A DNA stretch of 64,000 bases from Aeromicrobium camelliae. Lineage in GTDB: Bacteria; Actinomycetota; Actinomycetes; Propionibacteriales; Nocardioidaceae. The notes beneath the pieces were generated by a model that saw only the letters and a list, made by a program, of their open reading frames with translations, searched no databases and was not told the origin of the DNA. Shown here piece by piece: positions 39,474 through 47,856 of the stretch. Every line of letters begins with the position of its first letter. The stretch's first letter is position 1. Location of the stretch: contig NZ_RQJX01000010.1 in NCBI RefSeq assembly GCF_003850045.1, forward strand, positions 44,106-108,105, read 5' to 3'. Both the position numbers and the translations under genes were made by a program.

Positions 39474-41197
39474 TGAGCAGCAACGCGATCACCCTCGAGG
39501 TCATCCGACACAGTCTGCTGGCCGGCGCGGAGGAGATGGCGCGCAACCTGTGCCGCACCGCCTACAACACCGTCGTCTACGAGATCCACGACTACGGCAT
39601 CGGCCTGCACGACGCGAACGGTGACGTCGTCGCGGACGCTCCGGGCATCGCGATCTTCACGCGCGGCAATGATCACGGCATCAAGAAGTCGATCGAGTAC
39701 GTCGGTGCCGAGAACATGGCGCCGGGCGACGTGTTCATCGTCAACCACCCGTACTGGTCCTCGGCCCACACCCTCGATCCGCTGGTGTTCGCGCCGATCC
39801 ACGTCGACGGCGAACTGATCGGGTTCTCCTCGTGCCGCATCCACGTGCTGGATCTCAAGCAGAAGAACCCCGGCTACGTGCTGGACTCGGTCGACGCGTA
39901 CGAAGAGGGTCTGGTCTTTCCGGCAAGCCGGCTTTACCGCGCAGGTGAACCCAACGACGACATCCTCAACCTCATCCGGTTCAACAGCCGGATGCCCGAG
40001 CGGACCATCGGCGACATCCAGGCCCAGGTCTCGGCCTGCGTCACGGGCGTGCGGCGGATGCAAGAGGTCGCTGCCAAGTACGGCACGCAGGAACTGCTCG
40101 ACGCCATGGTCGCGATCAACGAGCACGGTGAGAAACTCGCTCGGCTCGCGCTCGCGAAGCTGCCGAAGGGCACCTGGAGCGCGGAGGACTTCGTCGACAG
40201 CGACGGCATCGACCGCGACACGCTCGTCAAGATGAAGGCCACGGTCACCATCACCGACGACGAGATGATCGTCGACTGGACGGGTAGCGCGACGGACGTC
40301 AAGGGCCCCATCAATCTGCCCGTGGGTCAGACCGAGGCGTTGTCGAGCCTCGTGTTCAAGGCCATCACGACTCCCGACAGTCCGGTGGTCGCGGGCAATT
40401 TCGCCCCGTTGCGGGTCGTCACCGAACCCGGCTCGGTCATGCATGCCGTGCACCCGATGCCGACGTTCACACTCTGGACCGGTCTGCTGGCAGGCGAGGT
40501 CGTGCTGAAGGCGCTCGCACAGGGCATGCCCGACCGGATTCCGGCGTGCTCGGGTGGTGACGTCTCGTCGATGATGGGCTGGGGCACCGATCCGCGCACG
40601 GGAGAAGCGTGGCTCGAGGCCACCAACGAGGCCGTCGGCTTCGGCGCCCACGCAGGCGGCGATGGCGAAGACGGCATCATGCACCTGTCCGAGCCCGGTT
40701 GCCGCAACAACCCGGTCGAGGTGCTGGAGATGAAGGCTCCGCTGTTCATCGAGTCCTACGGGTACGTGCCCGACTCCGGTGGCGCCGGCCGCTTCCGCGG
40801 CGGCGTCGGCGTCAACCGCACGTACCGCTTCGAGGCCGATTCCACCGGCATCTGCTTGGTGTACAAGACCAAGTCGGCGCCGTGGGCACTCGAGGGTGGC
40901 CAGGAAGCGGTGCCGGCCAGGATCGTCCTCGACGGCGGAACCAGCGAGGAGCGCGTGCTCCAGGGCGGCACGTACCCGCGGCCTGCCGGCACCACGCTCG
41001 CCAACATCACCGGTGGTGGCGGCGGTTACGGCGACCCGCTCGAGCGTGACCCGGCGCGTGTCCTGGAGGACGTCATCGACGGGTTCGTCAGCCGGGACAA
41101 GGCCGCTGAGCTCTACGGCGTGGTGATCGACGACGCGTTCACGATCGACCACACCGCGACGGCCGAGCGCCGCGAGGCTGCCCGGGCGACCGCATGA
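39473..41197 (+). CDS. hyuB: Hydantoinase/oxoprolinase B subunit (HyuB)
   Basis: A 574-residue HyuB partner of HyuA. Family blocks: EEMARNLCRTAYNTVVYEIHDYG, FIVNHPYWSSAHTLD, PSSGGAGRFRGG-like PDSGGAGRFRGGVGVNR, and NITGGGGGYGDPLERDP near the C-terminus. It is translationally coupled to hyuA and overlaps the amidohydrolase gene by ATGA. Together they could open a lactam ring derived from proline or hydroxyproline; that substrate is inferred from context. Confidence 0.92.
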   Translation: MSSNAITLEVIRHSLLAGAEEMARNLCRTAYNTVVYEIHDYGIGLHDANGDVVADAPGIAIFTRGNDHGIKKSIEYVGAENMAPGDVFIVNHPYWSSAHTLDPLVFAPIHVDGELIGFSSCRIHVLDLKQKNPGYVLDSVDAYEEGLVFPASRLYRAGEPNDDILNLIRFNSRMPERTIGDIQAQVSACVTGVRRMQEVAAKYGTQELLDAMVAINEHGEKLARLALAKLPKGTWSAEDFVDSDGIDRDTLVKMKATVTITDDEMIVDWTGSATDVKGPINLPVGQTEALSSLVFKAITTPDSPVVAGNFAPLRVVTEPGSVMHAVHPMPTFTLWTGLLAGEVVLKALAQGMPDRIPACSGGDVSSMMGWGTDPRTGEAWLEATNEAVGFGAHAGGDGEDGIMHLSEPGCRNNPVEVLEMKAPLFIESYGYVPDSGGAGRFRGGVGVNRTYRFEADSTGICLVYKTKSAPWALEGGQEAVPARIVLDGGTSEERVLQGGTYPRPAGTTLANITGGGGGYGDPLERDPARVLEDVIDGFVSRDKAAELYGVVIDDAFTIDHTATAERREAARATA

Positions 41198-42393
41198 CCG
41201 GCACCGATCTCGTCCTGCGCTCGGGGCGGTTCCTCGATCCCGCGACCGGCGACGTCGTGGAGGGCGATCTCCTCGTCGAGAACGGGACGATCGCCGAGGT
41301 CGGCAACGTCGGCACCGTCAGCGCCGAGGTCGTCGACCTGGGCGGCGCCACCGTCGTACCGGGCTTCATCGATGCCCATTTCCACGCGTACTCGACGTGT
41401 CTCGGTGGGCTGGAGCTCGAACTGCGACCGCTCAGCTACGTCGCCGTCAACGCCACCCTTCGCCTCGGGGCGGCGGTGCGGCGCGGGTTCACGACCGTCC
41501 GTGATGTCGCGGGCGGCGACCCGGGGATCGCGTCGGCCATCGAGGAGCGTCTGTTCGTCGCGCCCCGCTACCTCTACACCGGCGCGGCGCTCAGCCAGAC
41601 CGGCGGCCACGGCGACCCTCGTCCGGGAGATCTCGACCTGTGCTTCGGACACGGCCACATGAACGAGGTGGTCGACGGTGTCGACGATCTGCGGCGTGCC
41701 GTGCGGGACCGATTCCGACAAGGCGCTCACGCGATCAAGATCATGGCGTCGGGCGGTGTCGTCTCCCCCACGGACCCGCTGCGGGTTCCGCAGTACTCGG
41801 CGGAGGAGATCCAGGCGGTGACCGACGAGGCCACTCGCCGGGGCAGCTACGTCGCGGCTCATGCGTACTCCAGCGAGGCGGTCATCCACGCTGTCACGAA
41901 CGGGGTCCGGTCGATCGAGCACGGCAACCTCATCGACGAGGAGGCCGCACGGATCATGGCTGAGCACGGCGCCTCCCTCGTACCGACCCTGGCGCCCTAC
42001 GACTCCATGAGCCGTCGCGGTGCTGAAGCGGGACTTTCGGCCGTCGGCCAGGCCAAGAACGCCGAGGTCCTGCATGCCGGTCGTGGGGCCATCGAGCTCG
42101 CCGCGCGCGCCGGCGTGCCCGTCGGTTTCGGCAGCGACCTCATGGGCGACCTCGAGGACGACCAGCTCCACGGTCTGCGACTGCAGTCCGAGGCGCAGAC
42201 ACCGCAGGAACTGTTGCGCTCCGTCACCGTGGTGAACGCCGCGCTGATCGGACGTCCGGAGCTCGGCTCCCTGGACGTCGGGACACCCGCGGACCTGGTG
42301 GCGCTCTCGGCGGACCCCTACGAGGACGTCAGCGTGATGTGGGATCTCGCCCGTCCCCGGACGGTGATCCACGGGGGCGTCGTCGTCGGCTGA
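41194..42393 (+). CDS. Amidohydrolase-superfamily metal-dependent hydrolase, prolidase-like subgroup
   Basis: A 399-residue amidohydrolase: small beta domain, then a TIM barrel. Metal ligands: HxH in DAHFHAY (62-64), Lys181 in IKIMASGG (carbamylated bridging Lys), His222 in AHAYS, His242 in IEHG, and Asp in GFGSDLMGD (about 308). This pattern with KIMASGG is that of imidazolonepropionase-like peptidases, some of which cleave Xaa-Pro dipeptides. It is coupled to hyuB. An Xaa-hydroxyproline peptidase role would fit the island but is not proven. Confidence 0.87.
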   Translation: MTGTDLVLRSGRFLDPATGDVVEGDLLVENGTIAEVGNVGTVSAEVVDLGGATVVPGFIDAHFHAYSTCLGGLELELRPLSYVAVNATLRLGAAVRRGFTTVRDVAGGDPGIASAIEERLFVAPRYLYTGAALSQTGGHGDPRPGDLDLCFGHGHMNEVVDGVDDLRRAVRDRFRQGAHAIKIMASGGVVSPTDPLRVPQYSAEEIQAVTDEATRRGSYVAAHAYSSEAVIHAVTNGVRSIEHGNLIDEEAARIMAEHGASLVPTLAPYDSMSRRGAEAGLSAVGQAKNAEVLHAGRGAIELAARAGVPVGFGSDLMGDLEDDQLHGLRLQSEAQTPQELLRSVTVVNAALIGRPELGSLDVGTPADLVALSADPYEDVSVMWDLARPRTVIHGGVVVG

Positions 42394-42411
42394 CGCGATC
42401 GCGCCCGCTAC

Positions 42412-42458
42412 CGCCAGTGGCGCGGCCCGGGGATGCTCCCCGGGCCGCGCCGCTGGCG
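42412..42458. terminator. Bidirectional terminator between the two island operons
   Basis: A 21-bp stem with a single wobble, arms 42412-42432 and 42438-42458 and loop ATGCT. It lies 18 nt after the amidohydrolase stop and 38 nt after the proC stop on the other strand. It serves both convergent operons. Confidence 0.75.
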
Positions 42459-42496
42459 TTCGGGAGTGCGTCTCGCTCAGCGCGGTCGCGACGAGT

Positions 42497-43306
42497 TCAG
42501 GGACGGTCGAGTTCGACGGCCCGGCGGATCGACGCAGCGAATGCCTGAACGAAGAGCTCGTCGGGCGCCGCCGACTCGAGGACGGCGACCGCGCGCTCGG
42601 TGGTCCCACCGGGACTGGTCACCCGCCGGCGCAGCTCCTGCGCGGAGACGTCGGACTCCTGGAGCAGGGCCGCGGCACCGATGATCGTCTGGCGCACCGC
42701 CGCCTCAGCATGCGTCGCGGACAACCCGGTCTCGAGGGCTGCGTTCGTCATCGCTTCGGCAAGTCGGAACACGTAGGCCGGTCCGCTGCCGGAGACCGCG
42801 CTCAGCACGTTGACGCCGGCTTCGTCGGGCAACGGCACGACGAGCCCGACGCGGGAGAACCACTCGGTGAGCAGTCGCTCCTCACCGGACGCGTCCGGCT
42901 CGACGAGCAGCCCGATCACGCCCTCGCCGACGCCCGTCGGAGTGTTGGGCATGAGACGGACCAGGCGCGGCCGAGGACCGGCGTGGCGGCGCAGCGTCTC
43001 GAAGCTCACCCCTGCGGCGACGGAGACGACGACCGTCCCCTCGCTGATCTCCTCTGCGATCTCCTCGAGCAGCTGCGGCAGCTGGTAGGGCTTGACGCAC
43101 ACGAACACCACCCCGGCTCCGCGGACCGCGCGGACGTTCGCCTGAGGGTCGTGTTCCGTCGACAGGATCGGGAGGTCGGCCGGGTCGCCGTCGCGCGCGC
43201 CGGCGGATCGACGCGTCGCCACCACCTCCGTGACCTCCGGCGCCGCGCCGACGGCTGCCACGATGCCCCGGGTGATCGACCCGAGACCGAGGATCGCGAC
43301 CTTCAC
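42497..43306 (-). CDS. proC: Pyrroline-5-carboxylate reductase family protein
   Basis: A 269-residue ProC-type NAD(P)H reductase. Rossmann start VKVAILGLGSITRGI (GxGxxTxG instead of the usual GxGxMG), VKPYQLPQLLEEI, MPNTPTGVGEG and the C-terminal AVSGSGPAYVFRLAEAM. The GTG start overlaps the upstream reductase gene as GTGA. As last gene of a hydroxyproline operon it may reduce a pyrroline intermediate such as pyrroline-3-hydroxy-5-carboxylate or pyrroline-2-carboxylate, rather than serve housekeeping proline synthesis. Confidence 0.87.
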   Translation of the reverse strand: MKVAILGLGSITRGIVAAVGAAPEVTEVVATRRSAGARDGDPADLPILSTEHDPQANVRAVRGAGVVFVCVKPYQLPQLLEEIAEEISEGTVVVSVAAGVSFETLRRHAGPRPRLVRLMPNTPTGVGEGVIGLLVEPDASGEERLLTEWFSRVGLVVPLPDEAGVNVLSAVSGSGPAYVFRLAEAMTNAALETGLSATHAEAAVRQTIIGAAALLQESDVSAQELRRRVTSPGGTTERAVAVLESAAPDELFVQAFAASIRRAVELDRP

Positions 43307-44250
43307 CGGTCGGCGTCCATCACGGCGGCCGCGACGACGAGGTCCTCCCACGCCATGCCGACGGACTTGAAGAACACCGGCCGGCCGGCCGGGTGAACGT
43401 CCTCCGCGGCCACGTCGGCGAGCGTGACGAGGTCGTCGGGATCGAACGTCCCGGCCTCGATGGCCATGACGACGTCGCCGGCCTCGCGCAGTGCCGGGTC
43501 GCGGTCTTCGACGATGACCCGCGCGCGGCCGACCAGCTTCTCGTCGACCTCACGTGCGTCTGGATCGTGCGACCCGACCGCGATGACGATGGCGTCGTCG
43601 CGCAGCAGGGCGGAATCGAACACCGGCTCGCGAGCCGACGTGGCGCAGTGGACGATGCCGGCTTGCGCGACGGCCCGGTCGGCCTCGGCCGAGCCCACCT
43701 GCACGACGTCACACGCGACGCCCGCCAGCTCAGCCGGGAGGTCGGCACGTTCGGGGTCGCGCACGACGAAGGTGACCGACGCGATCTCGCGGATGCCGTC
43801 GACCACATCTGCCGTCGTCGTGACATGGCGGATCGCCTGGATGCCGGCGCCGAACGCTACGACGTGAAGCGGCGAGGTGTCGGCGAGCAGGTGCTGCCGG
43901 ACCCCGGCGAGCGACACCGCCGGCGTCCTCAGTGCCGTCAGTTCGATGCCGTCGAGGACGGCGCGGGGCGCGAGCGTGACGGCGTCGAACAGCAGGTAGA
44001 GGCCCTGGATGCGCGGCAGACCGTGCTCGCGGTTGCCGGGTGCCACGGTGACGATCTTGACGCCGGTGTCCGCACCGTGCTCGGCCGGCATGAGGATGTA
44101 GTCGCCGTGCGTGAGCGGCACGAAGGTGCGCGGCGTCGACGTCGACGGGTCGAGCCCGTCACGAAGCGAGGCGACCAGTGCGTTCACGGCATCGCGGGGC
44201 CGCAGCCGCGCGACGGCAGCGGCGTCGAGGTACGAGAGGGTGTCGGTCAT
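43303..44250 (-). CDS. Ornithine cyclodeaminase/mu-crystallin family reductase
   Basis: A 315-residue protein with the OCD/mu-crystallin fold: an N-terminal dimerisation part (GDYILMPAEHG, GVKIVTVAPGNREHGLP) and a Rossmann domain with FGAGIQAIRHV. In trans-3-hydroxyproline operons this family supplies pyrroline-2-carboxylate reductase (LhpI). Its position directly after a proline-racemase-family gene supports that role here. ATG 44250 overlaps that gene by ATGA. Confidence 0.85.
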   Translation of the reverse strand: MTDTLSYLDAAAVARLRPRDAVNALVASLRDGLDPSTSTPRTFVPLTHGDYILMPAEHGADTGVKIVTVAPGNREHGLPRIQGLYLLFDAVTLAPRAVLDGIELTALRTPAVSLAGVRQHLLADTSPLHVVAFGAGIQAIRHVTTTADVVDGIREIASVTFVVRDPERADLPAELAGVACDVVQVGSAEADRAVAQAGIVHCATSAREPVFDSALLRDDAIVIAVGSHDPDAREVDEKLVGRARVIVEDRDPALREAGDVVMAIEAGTFDPDDLVTLADVAAEDVHPAGRPVFFKSVGMAWEDLVVAAAVMDADR

Positions 44251-45269
44251 CGCAGTACGAATCCTGGGGTCAGGTCGTCGGCAGGGTCGACGACGAAGTG
44301 GTGTTCTCCGGTGCGGTGGGCGGTACCGCGGACGGCCACGACGACGCCCTCCCGGCCGTCGGCCGGCACGTTCTCCTCGACGGTCGCGAGGAATCGCGAG
44401 CCGACGATCGAGTCGTGCACGAGGGTCTGGCCCGGTGCCAGTTCGCCGTGGGCAGCGAGGACGGCGACCCGCGCGCAGGTTCCGGACCCGCAGGGCGAGC
44501 GGTCCACCTCGCCGTCGGCGAAGACGGTGACGTTGCGCTGGTGGAGATGCCCGTCGGGCGTCGTGCCCAGCCGCTCGTAGATCGTCGTGCCGTAGATGCC
44601 GCTCAGCCGCGGGTCGCTCGGGTGCCGGGCGACCTCGTGATCGTTGAGCAGCCATTTGACCTCGCGGCCGACGGCCGTCAGCTCGTCGAGGTGTTCCGGT
44701 GCCACGGTGAGTCCGAGCTGGGCGACGTCGAGGTGCGCGTAGATGGCGCCGCCGAAGCCCACGTGCACGGTGAGCGCGCCGCGGCTCGTCGAGATCTCGA
44801 GGTCGCGGGCGACTGCGTAGCTGGGGACGTTGACGAACTCCGCGCCCTCGACCCGGCCGCCGCGGGTGTGCACGCGCGCCGCCACCCGGCCCGAGGGCAC
44901 GTCGATGGTCACGGGCGTGACCCCGTCGTCAGGGGCGGAGATCCGCCCTGACTCCACGGCCCACACGCCCAAGGCGATCGTGCCGTGGCCGCAGGCCGTC
45001 GAGAAACCGTCCTTGTGCCAGAAGAGCACGCCGAAGTCGGCGCCCGCATCGTCCGGCGGCGTGAGGAAACCGCCGTACATGTCGGCGTGACCGCGTGGCT
45101 CGTGGCAGAGGAAACGGCGCAGCTGTTCGACGTCCGGGTTCGCCATCGCACGGACGCGCCGATCCGCGACCGACCCGCCCGTCAGAGCGACGGGCGGGTC
45201 GGTGACGATGCGGAACGGCTCGCCGCCGGTGTGATAGTCGACGGTCCGGACGAGCTCGTCCCAGGGCAC
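44247..45269 (-). CDS. Proline racemase superfamily enzyme, trans-3-hydroxyproline dehydratase-like
   Basis: A 340-residue member of the proline racemase superfamily. N-terminal RTVDYHTGGEPFRIV and HADMYGGFLTP resemble trans-3-hydroxy-L-proline dehydratases (human L3HYPDH begins in the same way). However, both catalytic positions are Cys: Cys93 in ACGHGT and Cys260 in DRSPCGSGT. The human dehydratase has Thr at the second place. It is followed by a pyrroline-2-carboxylate-reductase-like gene, as expected for a dehydratase. Racemase or epimerase activity remains possible. GTG start, 1 nt from the aldehyde dehydrogenase stop. Confidence 0.85.
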   Translation of the reverse strand: MPWDELVRTVDYHTGGEPFRIVTDPPVALTGGSVADRRVRAMANPDVEQLRRFLCHEPRGHADMYGGFLTPPDDAGADFGVLFWHKDGFSTACGHGTIALGVWAVESGRISAPDDGVTPVTIDVPSGRVAARVHTRGGRVEGAEFVNVPSYAVARDLEISTSRGALTVHVGFGGAIYAHLDVAQLGLTVAPEHLDELTAVGREVKWLLNDHEVARHPSDPRLSGIYGTTIYERLGTTPDGHLHQRNVTVFADGEVDRSPCGSGTCARVAVLAAHGELAPGQTLVHDSIVGSRFLATVEENVPADGREGVVVAVRGTAHRTGEHHFVVDPADDLTPGFVLR

Positions 45270-45270
45270 G

Positions 45271-46758
45271 TCAGTAACGCCCCGTCAGCTCGCCCCAGGA
45301 CGAGGACAGGCCGGCAGCGCTACGGCGCTGCGGGATGCCCCACGGGTTGTCATCGCGCAGCGCCGGCGGGAGCGCCGCCTGCGGAGCGTTCTGAAAGGCC
45401 ACCGCGCGCAGGAAACGCCCGATCGCGGCCGTGCCGACGGACGTCGCGTCCTGCGTGGTCGCCGGCACCGGACCACCGTGCTGCATCGCGGCGGTCACCG
45501 AGACACCCGTCGGCCAGCCGCCGAACAGGACGCGACCGCTGGTGCGGGCCAGCACCTCCAGCAACGCGGCCCAGGCCTGCGGGTCCTCATCGGCCGCCAG
45601 GTGGATGGTCGCGGTGAGGTTGCCCGGGAAGAGCCGTTCCAGCACCTCGGGCAGCACGGCGGTGTCGTCGCCATACTCGACGATCACCGACAGCGGCCCG
45701 AAGGCCTCGTCGAGGACGGACTCCCCGGCGGCCTCGAGCTGCGCGAGCGTGATCGCGGTGATGGTGGGCGTCGCCCAGCCGAGGCCGTCGTCGTCGACGC
45801 GAACGTCGCCCTCCACGAGCACCTCGACGCCGTCGGCCTTGAGGACGGCCTCGCGACGCTCCTGGTACCCGGCGGTGATGCCTGCGGTCAGCTGACGGTG
45901 CGGCGGGACGTCCTGGGCGGCCGCGATGACGGCCTCGCGCAGCGGCTCGGCGCTCGGGACGAACAGGAATCCGGGCTTCGTGCACAGCTGGCCGGCCGAT
46001 CCGGCGACGCTGGCGACGTACGCCTGGGCGAGGCCGGCGGCGTCCTCGGCGACGGCCTGCGGCGTCACGACGACGGGGTTGACGCTGCCGAGCTCGCCGT
46101 AGAACGGGATCGGCACCGGGCGCGACGCCGCGATGTCCGCGAGCATCCGGCCCACGTGCGTCGAGCCGGTGAAGCTCGCGGCGCGAACGCGCGGGTCGCG
46201 GAGCGCCTCGACCCCCTCCTCGCGTCCGAACAGGACGGCGAACGTGCCGTCAGGCATGCCCGCCTTGGTGAGCGCTTCGGTCACGATGCGGCCGGTGAGC
46301 TCACTGAGTCGCGGGTGACCGTCGTGCGCCTTGAGGATCACCGGGTTGCCGGCCGCGAGCGCGGCGGCCGTGTCACCGCCGGCGACCGAGAAGGCGAGCG
46401 GGAAGTTGGAGGCCGCGAAGTTCAGCACCGGGCCGAGCGGCACGTTGACACGTCGCACGTCCGGCCGGGGACCCACGACGTAGTCGGGGTCGGCCTCGTC
46501 GATCCGCGCGTCGAGGTACACGCCCTCGACGACGACCTCGGCGAAGAGACGCAGCTGCTGCGACGTGCGGTTGAGCTCGCCGCGGAGCCGCGCCTCGGTG
46601 AGGCCCGTCTCCTCCTGCCCGAGCGCGATGATCTCGTCGCGGGCGGCGTCGAGGGCCTCGGCCACGGCGACGAGGGCGCCGGCGCGCTCGCGCGGGGTGG
46701 TGCGGGCGAAAGCGGGAGCGGCCTGCGCGGCCGCCTCGAGGATGGCGTTGACGTTCAT
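45271..46758 (-). CDS. Aldehyde dehydrogenase, probable 2-oxoglutarate semialdehyde dehydrogenase
   Basis: A 495-residue NAD(P)-dependent aldehyde dehydrogenase. Landmarks: NFAASNFPLAFSVAGGDTA, catalytic Glu in PFYGELGSVNPV, catalytic Cys in GSAGQLCTKPGFLFVP. The N-FAASNFPLAFSVAGGD form is typical of alpha-ketoglutarate semialdehyde dehydrogenases (KGSADH type III) of hydroxyproline operons. It performs the last step, to 2-oxoglutarate. The ATG at 46758 follows GGAG, 8 nt from the epimerase stop. Confidence 0.92.
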   Translation of the reverse strand: MNVNAILEAAAQAAPAFARTTPRERAGALVAVAEALDAARDEIIALGQEETGLTEARLRGELNRTSQQLRLFAEVVVEGVYLDARIDEADPDYVVGPRPDVRRVNVPLGPVLNFAASNFPLAFSVAGGDTAAALAAGNPVILKAHDGHPRLSELTGRIVTEALTKAGMPDGTFAVLFGREEGVEALRDPRVRAASFTGSTHVGRMLADIAASRPVPIPFYGELGSVNPVVVTPQAVAEDAAGLAQAYVASVAGSAGQLCTKPGFLFVPSAEPLREAVIAAAQDVPPHRQLTAGITAGYQERREAVLKADGVEVLVEGDVRVDDDGLGWATPTITAITLAQLEAAGESVLDEAFGPLSVIVEYGDDTAVLPEVLERLFPGNLTATIHLAADEDPQAWAALLEVLARTSGRVLFGGWPTGVSVTAAMQHGGPVPATTQDATSVGTAAIGRFLRAVAFQNAPQAALPPALRDDNPWGIPQRRSAAGLSSSWGELTGRY

Positions 46759-46766
46759 GGGGCTCC

Positions 46767-47768
46767 TCAGAATTCGAATCCGGCGGGGAACGGGTCGTGC
46801 GGGTCGAGCAGGTACTGCGCCGTGCCGGTGATCCAAGCACGGCCGGTGATCTCGGGAAGCACCGCGTCGTACTCGCCGACCGTCGCCGTGCCCACCAGGC
46901 GGCCGGTGAACTCCGAGCCGATGAAGGACTCGTTGACGAAGTCGGTGTGCAGCGCGAGCTCACCGCGACTGTAGAGCTCGGCCATGCGAGCCGAGGTACC
47001 GGTGCCGCAGGGCGAACGGTCGAACCAGCCGGGGTAGATCGCCATCGCATGGCGCGAGCGCACCGCGTCCGAACCCGGCGCGATGAACTCGACGTGGTGA
47101 ACGTGGTCGACGCCCTCGATCGTGGGGTGCTTGGGCGGCGCCGTGCTGTTGATGGCGTCCATGATCGCCAGCCCGGCGGCGATGATGTCCTGCTGGCGCG
47201 AACGGTCGAACGGCAGATGGACGTCGTCGAGATCGACCATCGCGTAGAAGTTGCCGCCGAAGGCGATCGAGTACGGAACGCTGCCGTACCCGGGCACCTC
47301 GACGACCTCGTCCAGGCGCTCGGTGAAGCTCGGGACGTTCGCGAGGGTGACGGCGGCGGCGCGGCCGTCCTCCACCCGCACCTTCGCCACGACGAGCCCG
47401 GCGGGCGTGTCCAGACGGATCTCGGTGACCGGTTCGGTCACCTCGACCATGCCCGTCTCCACAAGCACGGTGGCGACGCCGATCGTCCCGTGGCCGCACA
47501 TCGGCAAGCAGCCGCTGGCCTCGATGTAGACGATGCCGTAGTCGCAGTCGTCACGCGTCGGAGGCTGCAAGATGGCGCCGGACATCGAGGCGTGGCCGCG
47601 CGGCTCGTTCATGAGCAGCCGGCGGATGTGATCGAGGTGTTCGATGAAGTAGAGGCGCCGCTCGTTCATGGTGGCACCGGGGATGACGCCCACTCCCCCG
47701 GTGATCACCCGGGTGGGCATTCCCTCAGTGTGGGAGTCGACGGCGTGGAAGACGCGTGACGATCGCAT
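46767..47768 (-). CDS. 4-hydroxyproline 2-epimerase
   Basis: A 333-residue proline racemase superfamily member. The catalytic pair is Cys91 in LPMCGHGTIG and Cys254 in DRSPCGTGTSA, as in hydroxyproline 2-epimerase and proline racemase. FHAVDSHTEGMPTRV and NEPRGHASMSGA are typical of the HypE group. It converts trans-4-hydroxy-L-proline to cis-4-hydroxy-D-proline. ATG 47768 has a near-perfect AGGAGG; an upstream in-frame start is rejected. It follows hypD after an 88-bp gap holding a strong hairpin. Confidence 0.92.
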   Translation of the reverse strand: MRSSRVFHAVDSHTEGMPTRVITGGVGVIPGATMNERRLYFIEHLDHIRRLLMNEPRGHASMSGAILQPPTRDDCDYGIVYIEASGCLPMCGHGTIGVATVLVETGMVEVTEPVTEIRLDTPAGLVVAKVRVEDGRAAAVTLANVPSFTERLDEVVEVPGYGSVPYSIAFGGNFYAMVDLDDVHLPFDRSRQQDIIAAGLAIMDAINSTAPPKHPTIEGVDHVHHVEFIAPGSDAVRSRHAMAIYPGWFDRSPCGTGTSARMAELYSRGELALHTDFVNESFIGSEFTGRLVGTATVGEYDAVLPEITGRAWITGTAQYLLDPHDPFPAGFEF

Positions 47769-47806
47769 GTGACCTCCTGAATCGAGTATGTGCGGCACCT
47801 GGTGAA

Positions 47807-47845
47807 GGACGCCCGGCGCACTGCAAACGCAGGCGCCGGACGTCC
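47807..47845 (-). promoter_or_regulatory. Intercistronic hairpin inside the hydroxyproline operon
   Basis: A 13-bp stem with one wobble (arms 47807-47819 and 47833-47845) topped by CTGC-AAAC-GCAG. It lies between the deaminase stop and the epimerase Shine-Dalgarno. It could be an attenuator, a partial terminator or an RNA stability element that splits the operon into two expression levels. Confidence 0.55.
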
Positions 47846-47856
47846 TCCTCAGCGCA

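Noticed and set aside
42412..42458. Further member of the GAGTGGYGCA repeat family
   Set aside because: It shares only CAGTGGCGC; its position between two convergent stops and its long GC stem mark it as a terminator.
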